Origin: Paucibacter_B soli
GTDB taxonomy: Bacteria > Pseudomonadota > Gammaproteobacteria > Burkholderiales > Burkholderiaceae_C
Length of the DNA stretch: 64,000 nucleotides
Assembly: GCF_037482845.1 (NCBI RefSeq)
Contig: NZ_JBBHJW010000003.1
Location: forward strand, 335,790 to 399,789
Direction of reading: 5' to 3'
A program made the position numbers and the translations under genes. The notes beneath the pieces are model-generated. The model saw only the letters and a program-made list of their open reading frames with translations. It was not told the DNA's origin and ran no database searches. Positions 25,987-36,351 of the stretch are shown one piece after another (the first letter of the stretch is position 1; the number at the start of each line of letters is the position of its first letter).

Positions 25987-26913
25987 ATGCACTGCCCCTC
26001 CTCACTCCATGCCCTGAACGCGGCCCAGCACGCCGACCCCGACTCCCTCTACCGCAAGCTTGTTGCGCGGCCGGGCCTGCACTTCGATCCCCAGCTGCAG
26101 CTATGGATCGCGGCCGAGGCTGCCAGCGTGCGCGCGCTGCTCGATCACCCCGAGCTGGGCGTGCGCCCACCGGACGAGGCCGTGCCACTGCAGCTGCAGG
26201 GTCGCGCCTTCGGCGCGGTGTTCGCCCGCTGGCTGCGCATGCGCGACGACGCCGGCCATGCCGGCGAGAAGGCCGCACTGCAGCTGGCGCTGGCGGCCTG
26301 GCCTCCCGAGCGCGTGCTGCAACTGGCCGAGGCGACCAGCCGCCTGGCCGCCCAGGGCGGCGCACGCCACTGGCAATGGGCCTGCCTGCCCTGCAGCATC
26401 GCCGGCCTGCTGGGCTTCGCGCTGCCGGACCTGGCGGCGCAGCGCGCCCTGCTGCAGCATCTCGCCCACTGGGCCGCGGCGCTGCGGCCCGGCGCGTCGC
26501 CCCAGACCCTGGACGCCGCGGACGCGGCCGTGGCGGCGCTGGCGCCATTGGATGCACAGGCGCTGGCCCTGCTGTGGCAGAGCTACGAGGCCGGCGCCGG
26601 CCTGCTGGGCAATGCCTGGCTGACCGGCGCCACCGTGGAAGGGACGCCGCCACCCATTCACCACACACGCCGCTTCGCGCGTACCGACATGCAGATGGCC
26701 GGTGTCACCCTGCCGCGCGGCGCCTGTGTGCTGTTGCTGCTGGTGGCCGAGCCGGCCTTGGGCTTTGGCCATGGCCGGCATCGATGCCCCGGGCAAGACC
26801 TGGCCCTGCAGATCGCCAACATCGCCCTGCGGCACGCGCCGCCGCGCCCGCCTGGCCTGCAGCCCGGCTACCTGCCACTGCCCAATGTCCGCATTCCCGA
26901 ACTCCCGCTGTGA
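25987..26913 (+). CDS. Short cytochrome P450-like protein lacking several P450 motifs
   Basis: 308 residues, against about 400 for bacterial P450s. The haem-thiolate loop is intact: FGHGRHRCPGQ at 260-270 with Cys267. The start region (DPDSLYRKL, LWIAAEAASVRALL, HPELGVRPP) also resembles P450s. However, the I-helix oxygen-activating AGxxT is replaced by YEAGAGLLGNAW, no ExxR is found before the PPPIHHTRRF stretch, and the meander between LLLLVAEPAL and the haem loop is essentially missing. It may bind haem but may not be a normal monooxygenase. A frameshifted ABM-domain gene follows after 7 bp. Starts at 25960 or 25987 are both possible. Confidence 0.7.
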   Translation: MHCPSSLHALNAAQHADPDSLYRKLVARPGLHFDPQLQLWIAAEAASVRALLDHPELGVRPPDEAVPLQLQGRAFGAVFARWLRMRDDAGHAGEKAALQLALAAWPPERVLQLAEATSRLAAQGGARHWQWACLPCSIAGLLGFALPDLAAQRALLQHLAHWAAALRPGASPQTLDAADAAVAALAPLDAQALALLWQSYEAGAGLLGNAWLTGATVEGTPPPIHHTRRFARTDMQMAGVTLPRGACVLLLLVAEPALGFGHGRHRCPGQDLALQIANIALRHAPPRPPGLQPGYLPLPNVRIPELPL

Positions 26914-26920
26914 GCCCGCC

Positions 26921-27260
26921 ATGATTGCCGTGATCTTCGAAGTCAGCCCCGCCCCAGGTTGCCTGCAAGCCTATCTGGACCATGCAGCGGCCTTGCGCGC
27001 CGAACTGCAGGCCATTGACGGCTTCATCAGCATCGAGCGCTTCCAGAGCCTGGCCGATCCGGCGCGCCTGCTGTCGCTCTCGTTCTGGCGCGACGAGGCG
27101 GCCGTGCAGGCCTGGCGCCAGCTGGAATCGCACCGCCCAGGCCGCCGGCCGGAACGGCATGTTCAGCGACTACCGGCTGCGCGTGGCCGCGGTACTGCGC
27201 GACTACGGCATGCATGAACGCGAACAGGCCCCGGTCGATAGTCGCCGCGCACATGGTTGA
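26921..27260 (+). pseudogene. Antibiotic-biosynthesis monooxygenase (ABM) domain gene with a frameshift
   Basis: The first frame starts MIAVIFEVSPAPG and reads a normal ABM ferredoxin-like fold through LLSLSFWRDEAAVQAWRQLE to SHR, then turns to arginine/proline-rich nonsense. From about position 27137 the +1 frame continues the family pattern: QAAGRNGMFSDYRLRVAAVL then RDYGMHE, ending in TGA at 27258-27260. One extra or two missing bases near 27137 (in CACCGCCCAG) therefore split the gene. Intact, it would be a small cofactor-free monooxygenase or haem-handling protein of about 110 residues. It may be a true mutation or a sequencing error. No slippery sequence suggesting programmed shifting is seen. 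Confidence 0.8.
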
Positions 27261-27393
27261 GCGCCATTCGTTGCCCCCCCAAGTTCGCAGGATGGGCACG
27301 ACGGCCTGCCATCCCCAGAATCAGGCACTCGCCTCGCGTGCCGGCAAGCTGCTGCGCCCGGTCGCAGGGCCTTAGTGATCCAAGGAGCCTCAA

Positions 27394-28176
27394 ATGCGCA
27401 AGCGTAGTGTTAAAGCCATCGCCGTCGGGGCCTTGCTGCTCGGCAGCGGCGGATCGGCATTGGCCGTCACCATCGGCGGTCTGACGCTGCCGACGGGGCC
27501 CAGCTTCATGGCCGGCCAGATCTACGAAACTGCTTCGGTGGCGAGCATTGGCGATGTACTGGCTGGCTACGGCAAGGTCGACTCGATCGGCTCCACCGCC
27601 GTCGCTGACCTGTGCGCCGGCTGCGAACTGACCTACGCCTTTGGCGGCTACACGGTCAGCTCGATATCGGCCAGCGAGGTCCGCTTCAGTGGCGGCTGGG
27701 TCAAGTTCTACCTGGGCTATGGGGCCGACAAGGACTTCAGCACCAGCAACCCCGGCGGCTCTGCCGGCGATCTCATCGAGGCGACGAACGGCACGCTGTT
27801 CCTCTCGCTCAAGGGCCACGCCGTGGATGCCGCGGGCCATACCTTCATAGGCACGGGCGTGGGCATAGGCACGGTGTCGCCCGCGGGCTTTGGCACCGGC
27901 CTGGCCGATGTCGACACCAGCGCCGGCGGCATCGCCAACGCTCATTTCAACGCAAGTGCCATTCCGGCGCTGTTCGGCGGCCCGGCCGACTTCGAGATTG
28001 GTTCGTCCTTCAGCGCCCTGCACCCGGTCTACCCGGCCGAGTGCCCAGGCGGTGCCGCCTGCCTGCGCGGCAGCGTTGACCTCAGCGTGACGACGGTGCC
28101 GGAACCGGGCAGCTATGCCCTGTGGCTGGCCGGGCTCGCCGCGATCGGCTTTGTCAGCCGCCGCCGCCAGCGCTGA
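27394..28176 (+). CDS. PEP-CTERM sorting-signal protein
   Basis: 260 residues preceded by an AAGGAG ribosome site. It has an N-terminal signal peptide (AIAVGALLLGSGGSALA) and a C-terminal sorting tail: VPEPGSYALWLAGLAAIGF followed by SRRRQR. This is the PEP-CTERM signal recognised by exosortase (EpsH/XrtA-type), which anchors or releases proteins at the surface of exopolysaccharide-forming betaproteobacteria. The middle is Gly/Ser/Thr-rich and I do not recognise a catalytic domain. The exosortase itself is not in the window. It ends at a clear terminator. Confidence 0.9.
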   Translation: MRKRSVKAIAVGALLLGSGGSALAVTIGGLTLPTGPSFMAGQIYETASVASIGDVLAGYGKVDSIGSTAVADLCAGCELTYAFGGYTVSSISASEVRFSGGWVKFYLGYGADKDFSTSNPGGSAGDLIEATNGTLFLSLKGHAVDAAGHTFIGTGVGIGTVSPAGFGTGLADVDTSAGGIANAHFNASAIPALFGGPADFEIGSSFSALHPVYPAECPGGAACLRGSVDLSVTTVPEPGSYALWLAGLAAIGFVSRRRQR

Positions 28177-28198
28177 ACAAGCCCGTGCTGCCCACCAC

Positions 28199-28226
28199 AG
28201 GCCTCGGCATGCGCCGGGGCCTTTTG
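28199..28226 (+). terminator. Rho-independent terminator after PEP-CTERM gene
   Basis: AGGCCTCGG (28199-28207) pairs with CCGGGGCCT (28214-28222) through one T-G wobble around a 6-base loop, followed by a short T run. Confidence 0.7.
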
Positions 28227-28279
28227 CTATGCGCCCGGCACCGGACCTAGACTGCAGCTCCCGAGACCGGAGCGCAACC

Positions 28280-28774
28280 ATGACCAAAATCCATCTGCCG
28301 ACCCGTTTGGCGCCGCTGTTGGCGGCCCTGCTTGCCAGCCTTTGCTGCGGCCTGGCCGGCGCCGAGCCCATCGGCGAGGTGGACACGGTGTTCAAGTTCA
28401 TTGGCCCCGACCACAAGATCGTCGTCGACGCCCATGACGACCCCAAGGTGCAGGGCGTGACCTGCTATGTCTCGCGCGCCAAGACCGGCGGCATCAAGGG
28501 CGCGTTGGGCCTGGCCGAGGACAAGAGCGAGGCCTCGATCGCCTGCCGCCAGACCGGCCCCATCGGCTTTCTGAAACCCCTGCCCCAGCAGGAGGATGTG
28601 TTCACCGAGCGCATCTCGCTGATCTTCAAGAAGCTGCGCATCGTGCGCATGGTCGACACTAAGCGCAACACGCTGGTCTACCTGACCTATTCCGACCGCG
28701 TCATCGAAGGCTCGCCGCAGAACAGCGTCACCGCCGTGGCGGTGGACCGGGGCACGCCGATACCGTTGAAGTAG
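28280..28774 (+). CDS. creA: CreA family protein
   Basis: 164 residues with a signal peptide (LAPLLAALLASLCCGLAGA), so predicted periplasmic. It matches the CreA family through EPIGEVDTVFKFIGPDHKIV, VQGVTCYVSRAKTGG and the late DTKRNTLVYLTYSDR; two cysteines in the mature part (TCYVS and IACRQ) could form a disulfide. CreA is named from its position beside the creBCD locus of E. coli and its biochemical role is unknown. No creBCD genes are here. It converges with yoeB. Confidence 0.92.
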   Translation: MTKIHLPTRLAPLLAALLASLCCGLAGAEPIGEVDTVFKFIGPDHKIVVDAHDDPKVQGVTCYVSRAKTGGIKGALGLAEDKSEASIACRQTGPIGFLKPLPQQEDVFTERISLIFKKLRIVRMVDTKRNTLVYLTYSDRVIEGSPQNSVTAVAVDRGTPIPLK

Positions 28775-28808
28775 GACGCCAGGCGCCTCACAAGCAAACG
28801 AAGGGGCG

Positions 28809-29063
28809 TCAATAGTGATATCGCAGTTGCGCGATCAGCAGCGCGTCGCCCTCGACCTTGTAGACCACGCGATGCTCATCGCTGAGGCGGCGCGACCAGA
28901 AACCTGAGAGCGCGTGCTTGAGCGGTTCCGGCTTGCCAATGCCCTCAAATGGATCACGCTGAATCTCGCGAATCAGCTTGTTGATGCGCTCGAGCATCTT
29001 GCGATCCTGCTTCTGCCAATAGAGGTAGTCTTCCCAGGCCTCATCAGCAAAAACCAGCTTCAC
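28809..29063 (-). CDS. yoeB: YoeB-type mRNA interferase toxin
   Basis: 84 residues, the usual YoeB size. Key features are present: MKLVFADEAWEDYLYWQKQD, INKLIREIQRDPFEGIGKPE with the catalytic Glu, LSGFWSRRLSDEHRVVY with the Arg/His residues, and the C-terminal RYHY. YoeB cuts mRNA at the ribosomal A site. Its ATG overlaps the stop of the antitoxin gene by 4 bases, a coupled order with antitoxin first. Base composition is a little less GC-rich than the neighbours, consistent with acquisition. Confidence 0.95.
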   Translation of the reverse strand: MKLVFADEAWEDYLYWQKQDRKMLERINKLIREIQRDPFEGIGKPEPLKHALSGFWSRRLSDEHRVVYKVEGDALLIAQLRYHY

Positions 29064-29311
29064 TTGGACAGCTCACGCTCAACGCCGTGGCCGGCGCTCA
29101 GCTGCAGCGCGGCGGAAATCAGGCGCTTGGCGTTCGCCGGGTTGCGCAGCAGGTAGGCCGTCTCTTCCATCGCCTGGAAGTCCTCCAGCGAGAGCATCAC
29201 GACGGACTGCTCGCCATTTCGCGTGATGATCAGGGCTTCGTGATCGTTGCAAACCCGGTCCATCGTGCTCGCCAGGTTGGCGCGGGCTGCCGAGTAGGTA
29301 ATCGCATCCAT
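29060..29311 (-). CDS. yefM: YefM/Phd-type antitoxin
   Basis: 83 residues from MDAITYSAARANL, the classic YefM N-terminus that also binds the operator; upstream in-frame codons are not conserved. Further motifs are HEALIITRNGEQSVVMLSLE, and the flexible C-terminus that wraps YoeB. It neutralises the toxin and autoregulates the pair. The start of yoeB overlaps its stop (ATGA). Confidence 0.94.
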   Translation of the reverse strand: MDAITYSAARANLASTMDRVCNDHEALIITRNGEQSVVMLSLEDFQAMEETAYLLRNPANAKRLISAALQLSAGHGVERELSK

Positions 29312-29346
29312 GGGGGGCTCCGTTGTTGTACGCATTATTGTACGCC

Positions 29347-30243
29347 TCACTGCCGATGCGCCTGCAGCACCGCCAGCAGCTGTTTCACGCTGGGCGCCAG
29401 CGCCTTGCTACGCCGATGCGCCACCGCCATCTCCCGATGCATGGCCGGATGCAGCGGGCGCAGCTGGATGCGGCCATGCAGGGCCAGTTGGTGGGGTTCG
29501 GCCTCGCCGTCCAGCGGCAGCACCGCAGCACCATAGCCGGTGGCCACCAGGCTCTTCATCGCCTCGGTGTAGTTGAGCTCGATGCGCGCACCCGGGTGCA
29601 GGCCGGCGGCAGCGAACCAGGCCATGGTCTGGCGGTAGATCTGCGAGCCCGGTTCATTGAGGATCAAGGGCTTGTCGGCCAGCCATTGCGGCGTGATGCG
29701 CTTGGGGGCCTGCCATTGCGGCGGGAGCAAGGCCATCACCGGATCGACGCGCCAGCGCTTGAGCACCAGATCGGCCGACTCCTGCACCGGCATCGACACC
29801 AGCGCCACGTCGACGCTACCGGCCAGCACGCGTTCGCAGGCCTGCGCCGTGCCCAGCAGGCTCAGCTCCACCTGCACCTCCGGATGCGCACGCGCCATCT
29901 GCTCCAGCACCGGCGGCAGCAGATGCACCAGCGGGCCGGTGCTGGCGGCCAGGCGCACGCGGCCGGTCAGACCCTTGGCATGCAGGCCGATGTGGCGCTC
30001 GGCCTCCTCGGCGTCCTGCAGCAGCTGGCGCGCCCGTGGCAGCAGCGCCTCGCCGGCGGCGGTGAGCGCCACCGCTCGTTTGCTGCGCAGGAGCAGCGGC
30101 GTGCCCAGGCGCGCTTCCAGCTCGCTGATATGCAGGCTGACGGTGGGCGGCGCCAGGTGCAGGGCCTGGGCGGCGGCCGCAAAAGTGCCGAGGTCGGCAA
30201 TCGCCACCAGGGTTCGCAACTGGTCGAGGTTCAGGCTACGCAT
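29347..30243 (-). CDS. LysR-family transcriptional regulator
   Basis: 298 residues: winged helix-turn-helix (LDQLRTLVAIADLGTFAAAA, then APPTVSLHISELEARLG) and an effector domain beginning GRVRLAASTGPLVHLLPPVL. The gene is divergent from a DUF1127 gene with a strong dyad between them, a pairing commonly seen in proteobacteria. It probably controls that small gene and itself; the effector is unknown. Confidence 0.9.
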   Translation of the reverse strand: MRSLNLDQLRTLVAIADLGTFAAAAQALHLAPPTVSLHISELEARLGTPLLLRSKRAVALTAAGEALLPRARQLLQDAEEAERHIGLHAKGLTGRVRLAASTGPLVHLLPPVLEQMARAHPEVQVELSLLGTAQACERVLAGSVDVALVSMPVQESADLVLKRWRVDPVMALLPPQWQAPKRITPQWLADKPLILNEPGSQIYRQTMAWFAAAGLHPGARIELNYTEAMKSLVATGYGAAVLPLDGEAEPHQLALHGRIQLRPLHPAMHREMAVAHRRSKALAPSVKQLLAVLQAHRQ

Positions 30244-30250
30244 CAGGATT

Positions 30251-30269
30251 TCTGACGCGTTACGTCAGA
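30251..30269. promoter_or_regulatory. Perfect 7-5-7 dyad, LysR operator candidate
   Basis: TCTGACG (30251-30257) and CGTCAGA (30263-30269) form a perfect inverted repeat with a 5-bp centre, lying 7 bases outside the LysR start codon and about 45 bp before the DUF1127 start. Position and symmetry fit autoregulation by the adjacent LysR protein. Confidence 0.6.
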
Positions 30270-30464
30270 TGATTCAACTTTCCAGATGATAGCGAGCGCG
30301 GCACGATGCGCTCATGAACACCCACCCAAGCCCCTCGTTGATGAACAGTCTGCTAACCCTGCTGCGGCGCGCCCGCGCGCGCCGGCTGGCACGCCAGCAG
30401 CTGCGCGCCATGGAGGCGCGCGAGCTGCTGGACCTGGGCATAGGCCCGGGCGAGATCGATCAAC

Positions 30465-34022
<3,558 letters not shown>

Positions 34023-34139
34023 GCTTTGTCTCACTCGACGTTGTTGCCGGACATCGTAATGAAACAAAACTACTTACATAACTTCGGATTTACCCCCGGA
34101 ACGTCACGTAATCACCGCGTAACAAATGCACCAATCTAG

Positions 34140-35207
34140 TCAAACTACAAACACCAAGGCGGCCGGCGCGGGCAAAGACTGCAGTCCGGCATGGTGCAGG
34201 CCACCGTCGGCCTGAACCCAGAAACGGCTCACATTGCCGCCCCGCTGGTTGCAGACATAGAGCCAGCGCCCGTCGGGGCTGAGCGCGGCGCTGCGCGGGT
34301 AGCTGCCGCGGCTCGGCTCATGGCCCAGCAGGCGCGGCTGGCCGTCGCGGCCGAGCTCGAAAATGGCGATCGAATCGTGCAGCCGGTTGAGCGCATAGAG
34401 ATGGCGGCCATCGGCCGTGATGCGCAGGTCGGAGGCGTAGCTGGTGCCGCGGTGCCCGGCGGGCAGGCTGCTCAGGGTCAGGTCTTGCCGGATGCTGCCG
34501 TCGCTGGCATCGAAGTGCAGCCAGCTGAGCGTGGACGCCGTCTCGTTCAGCAGATAGAGCCATTGCGGCCGCAGCGGATGGAAGCGGAAGTGGCGCGGGC
34601 CGGCGCCGGGTGGCCCCTGCCAGACCCGGGGCGGCCCCAGCCTGCCCGCGGCCTCATCCAGGCGCCAGCTCAGCAGGCTGCCCTGCCCCAGATCGCTGGC
34701 CAGCAGGTAGCGGCCGCTTGGATCGCAGCCGGCCATATGAGCATGGCTGGGGCCCGGGCCGCTGGCGCTGGGCAGCAGCGCCAGACGCTCGCCCAGCAAG
34801 CCCTGGGCATCCAGGCGCCAGCAGGCAATCTCGCCGCTGCCGTAATGCGCCACGAAGGCCAGCCCGCCCTGCAGGCTGATATGCACCGGCCCGACGCCGC
34901 CGCTGGCGCGCTCCTGCAGCAGGCGCAGGCCGCCATCGGCCGCGCGGGCATAGACGCCCAAGGTGCTGGCGGCCTCGTTGGCGGCGTAGAGCAGGCCGCC
35001 GTCTGGCGCGGCGCATAGCCAGGAGGGCTCGCCGCGGTTTTCCACCCGGCCGCGCGGCTGCAGCAGGCCCGACTCGGCGTCCTGCAGATAGCAGCCCAGG
35101 CCCTCGGGGCCGTAGCTGCCGAGATAGGCGTGGACGGGGGCCGGGCTGGCGCGGGATGGCATGAGCGGGGCGCAGGCCAGGGCCTGTAGCGTGTTGCGGC
35201 GTCGCAT
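34140..35207 (-). CDS. Lactonase-like seven-bladed beta-propeller protein
   Basis: 355 residues from MRRRNTLQALACAPL, which may be a Tat-like or Sec-like export signal. The sequence repeats propeller blades of the 6-phosphogluconolactonase (YbhE/Pgl) family: AYLGSYGPEGLGCYLQDAES, SYLCAAPDGG-like LCAAPDGGLLYAANE, GPGPSHAHMAGCDPSGRYLL, GPRHFRFHPLRPQWLYLLNE, and the final SPDGRWLYVCNQRGGNVSRF. If exported, it is unlikely to act on 6-phosphogluconolactone; another sugar lactone is more likely. It is the last gene of the probable chitin/GlcNAc operon, 13 bp after the NagX-like gene. Confidence 0.82.
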   Translation of the reverse strand: MRRRNTLQALACAPLMPSRASPAPVHAYLGSYGPEGLGCYLQDAESGLLQPRGRVENRGEPSWLCAAPDGGLLYAANEAASTLGVYARAADGGLRLLQERASGGVGPVHISLQGGLAFVAHYGSGEIACWRLDAQGLLGERLALLPSASGPGPSHAHMAGCDPSGRYLLASDLGQGSLLSWRLDEAAGRLGPPRVWQGPPGAGPRHFRFHPLRPQWLYLLNETASTLSWLHFDASDGSIRQDLTLSSLPAGHRGTSYASDLRITADGRHLYALNRLHDSIAIFELGRDGQPRLLGHEPSRGSYPRSAALSPDGRWLYVCNQRGGNVSRFWVQADGGLHHAGLQSLPAPAALVFVV

Positions 35208-35220
35208 CCCTGCCGGCGCC

Positions 35221-36351
35221 TCAGATGCGCAGCCGCAGGCCACGCGCAGCCAGCGCGCGCACCGCCAGCAGCACCAGCAGCGCATAGGCCGGGCCCCACA
35301 GCACGCCGGGCCAGACGCTGCGCAGCGGCGCCGGCAGCTGCCAATGCAAGAGTTCCATCGCGGCACCGACAACGAAGGGAATCAGGTAGGCCAGCAGCGG
35401 ATGCGCCGCCACCGACCTGAGCCAGGCGGTCCAGGCGCGCCGGCCGCGCCGATCGATCTGCCAGTGCAGCAGCGCGAACACCAGCACGCAGGCGGCGGCG
35501 CTGTAGAGCGCCCAGCTCGGCGTGGCATGGATCTTGGAAATGCCGTAGGCCGGGCGCAGCAGCGTGGCCAGCAGCGCCAGGCCAGAGGCAAAGGCGAGCG
35601 CCCAGGCAAAGCGCCGCGTGCCCGCATCGAAGAAGATCAGCGTGCACAAGCTGCCGCAGACCACGATCAAGCCATGCACCACATGCCCGCTGCGATCGAC
35701 GCGGGCGTAGTACAGCAAGCCCAGCGCCAGCGCCAGCAGCAAGCCCCAGCGCCGCCCGCGCGTGAGCATGAAGGCCAGGCAGCCCAGCAGGTAGGCCCAG
35801 CCGATCAGGCCCAGAATGCCCCACCACTGCGGCCGCATGCCGGCGCTGCCATCGGCGCCGCCGCGCCAGGCCCAAGCCAGGGCCAGCAGCAGCAGCACGC
35901 CGGCCGCGCGCCAGGGCCCAGCCAGGGCCGGGCCGCCGCGCAGCGAACCCCAGACCAGGAAGGCCGCCAGATAGCTCAAGAGCGCCCAGGCCGCGATCGG
36001 CATGGGCATGGCGCTGGCCAGGAAGCCGTCCTCGGCGTTCACCATGAACACGCCTATCACCACCAGGCCCAGGGCCCGCAGCAGCACATGGCGCAAGACC
36101 TGACCCTGGCTTTCGCCGGCCGCCATGCGCTGGCGCAGCGCCAGCGGGATGGACATGCCGACGATGAAGAGAAAGGCCGGGAACACCATGTCGACGAAGC
36201 TCATGGCATCGGCGTCGGCCGGGTAATGCTTCATCCAGGCCGGCAGCCCGGCCACGCCGTGCCACTCGTTCACGGTGATCATCAAGAGCACCGTGAGGGC
36301 ACGGAAGGCGTCGATGGCCAGGCTGCGGCCGGCGCCCTGCGACTCACTCAT
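35221..36351 (-). CDS. NagX-like inner-membrane protein (DUF5009/acyltransferase-like)
   Basis: 376 residues with about ten membrane helices. It starts SLAIDAFRALTVLLMITVNE, and has FVDMVFPAFLFIVGMSIPLA, the signature of the heparan-alpha-glucosaminide acetyltransferase/NagX group. NagX proteins occur in GlcNAc clusters of Xanthomonas and Shewanella and are thought to move GlcNAc across the inner membrane. The start at MSESQ is fixed by a TGATG one-base overlap with the stop of the TonB receptor gene, implying translational coupling. GlcNAc transport is inferred from the family and the upstream chitinase. Confidence 0.85.
   Translation of the reverse strand: MSESQGAGRSLAIDAFRALTVLLMITVNEWHGVAGLPAWMKHYPADADAMSFVDMVFPAFLFIVGMSIPLALRQRMAAGESQGQVLRHVLLRALGLVVIGVFMVNAEDGFLASAMPMPIAAWALLSYLAAFLVWGSLRGGPALAGPWRAAGVLLLLALAWAWRGGADGSAGMRPQWWGILGLIGWAYLLGCLAFMLTRGRRWGLLLALALGLLYYARVDRSGHVVHGLIVVCGSLCTLIFFDAGTRRFAWALAFASGLALLATLLRPAYGISKIHATPSWALYSAAACVLVFALLHWQIDRRGRRAWTAWLRSVAAHPLLAYLIPFVVGAAMELLHWQLPAPLRSVWPGVLWGPAYALLVLLAVRALAARGLRLRI

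Noticed and set aside
27294..27309. A sigma-54-like GGGCACG...CTGC arrangement before the PEP-CTERM gene
   Set aside because: PEP-CTERM genes are often sigma-54 dependent, but the spacing between the GG and GC elements is one base off the consensus, so it was not listed.
28809..29311. Mobile island around yefM-yoeB
   Set aside because: No integrase, transposase, flanking repeats or tRNA gene; only the small toxin-antitoxin pair is supported.
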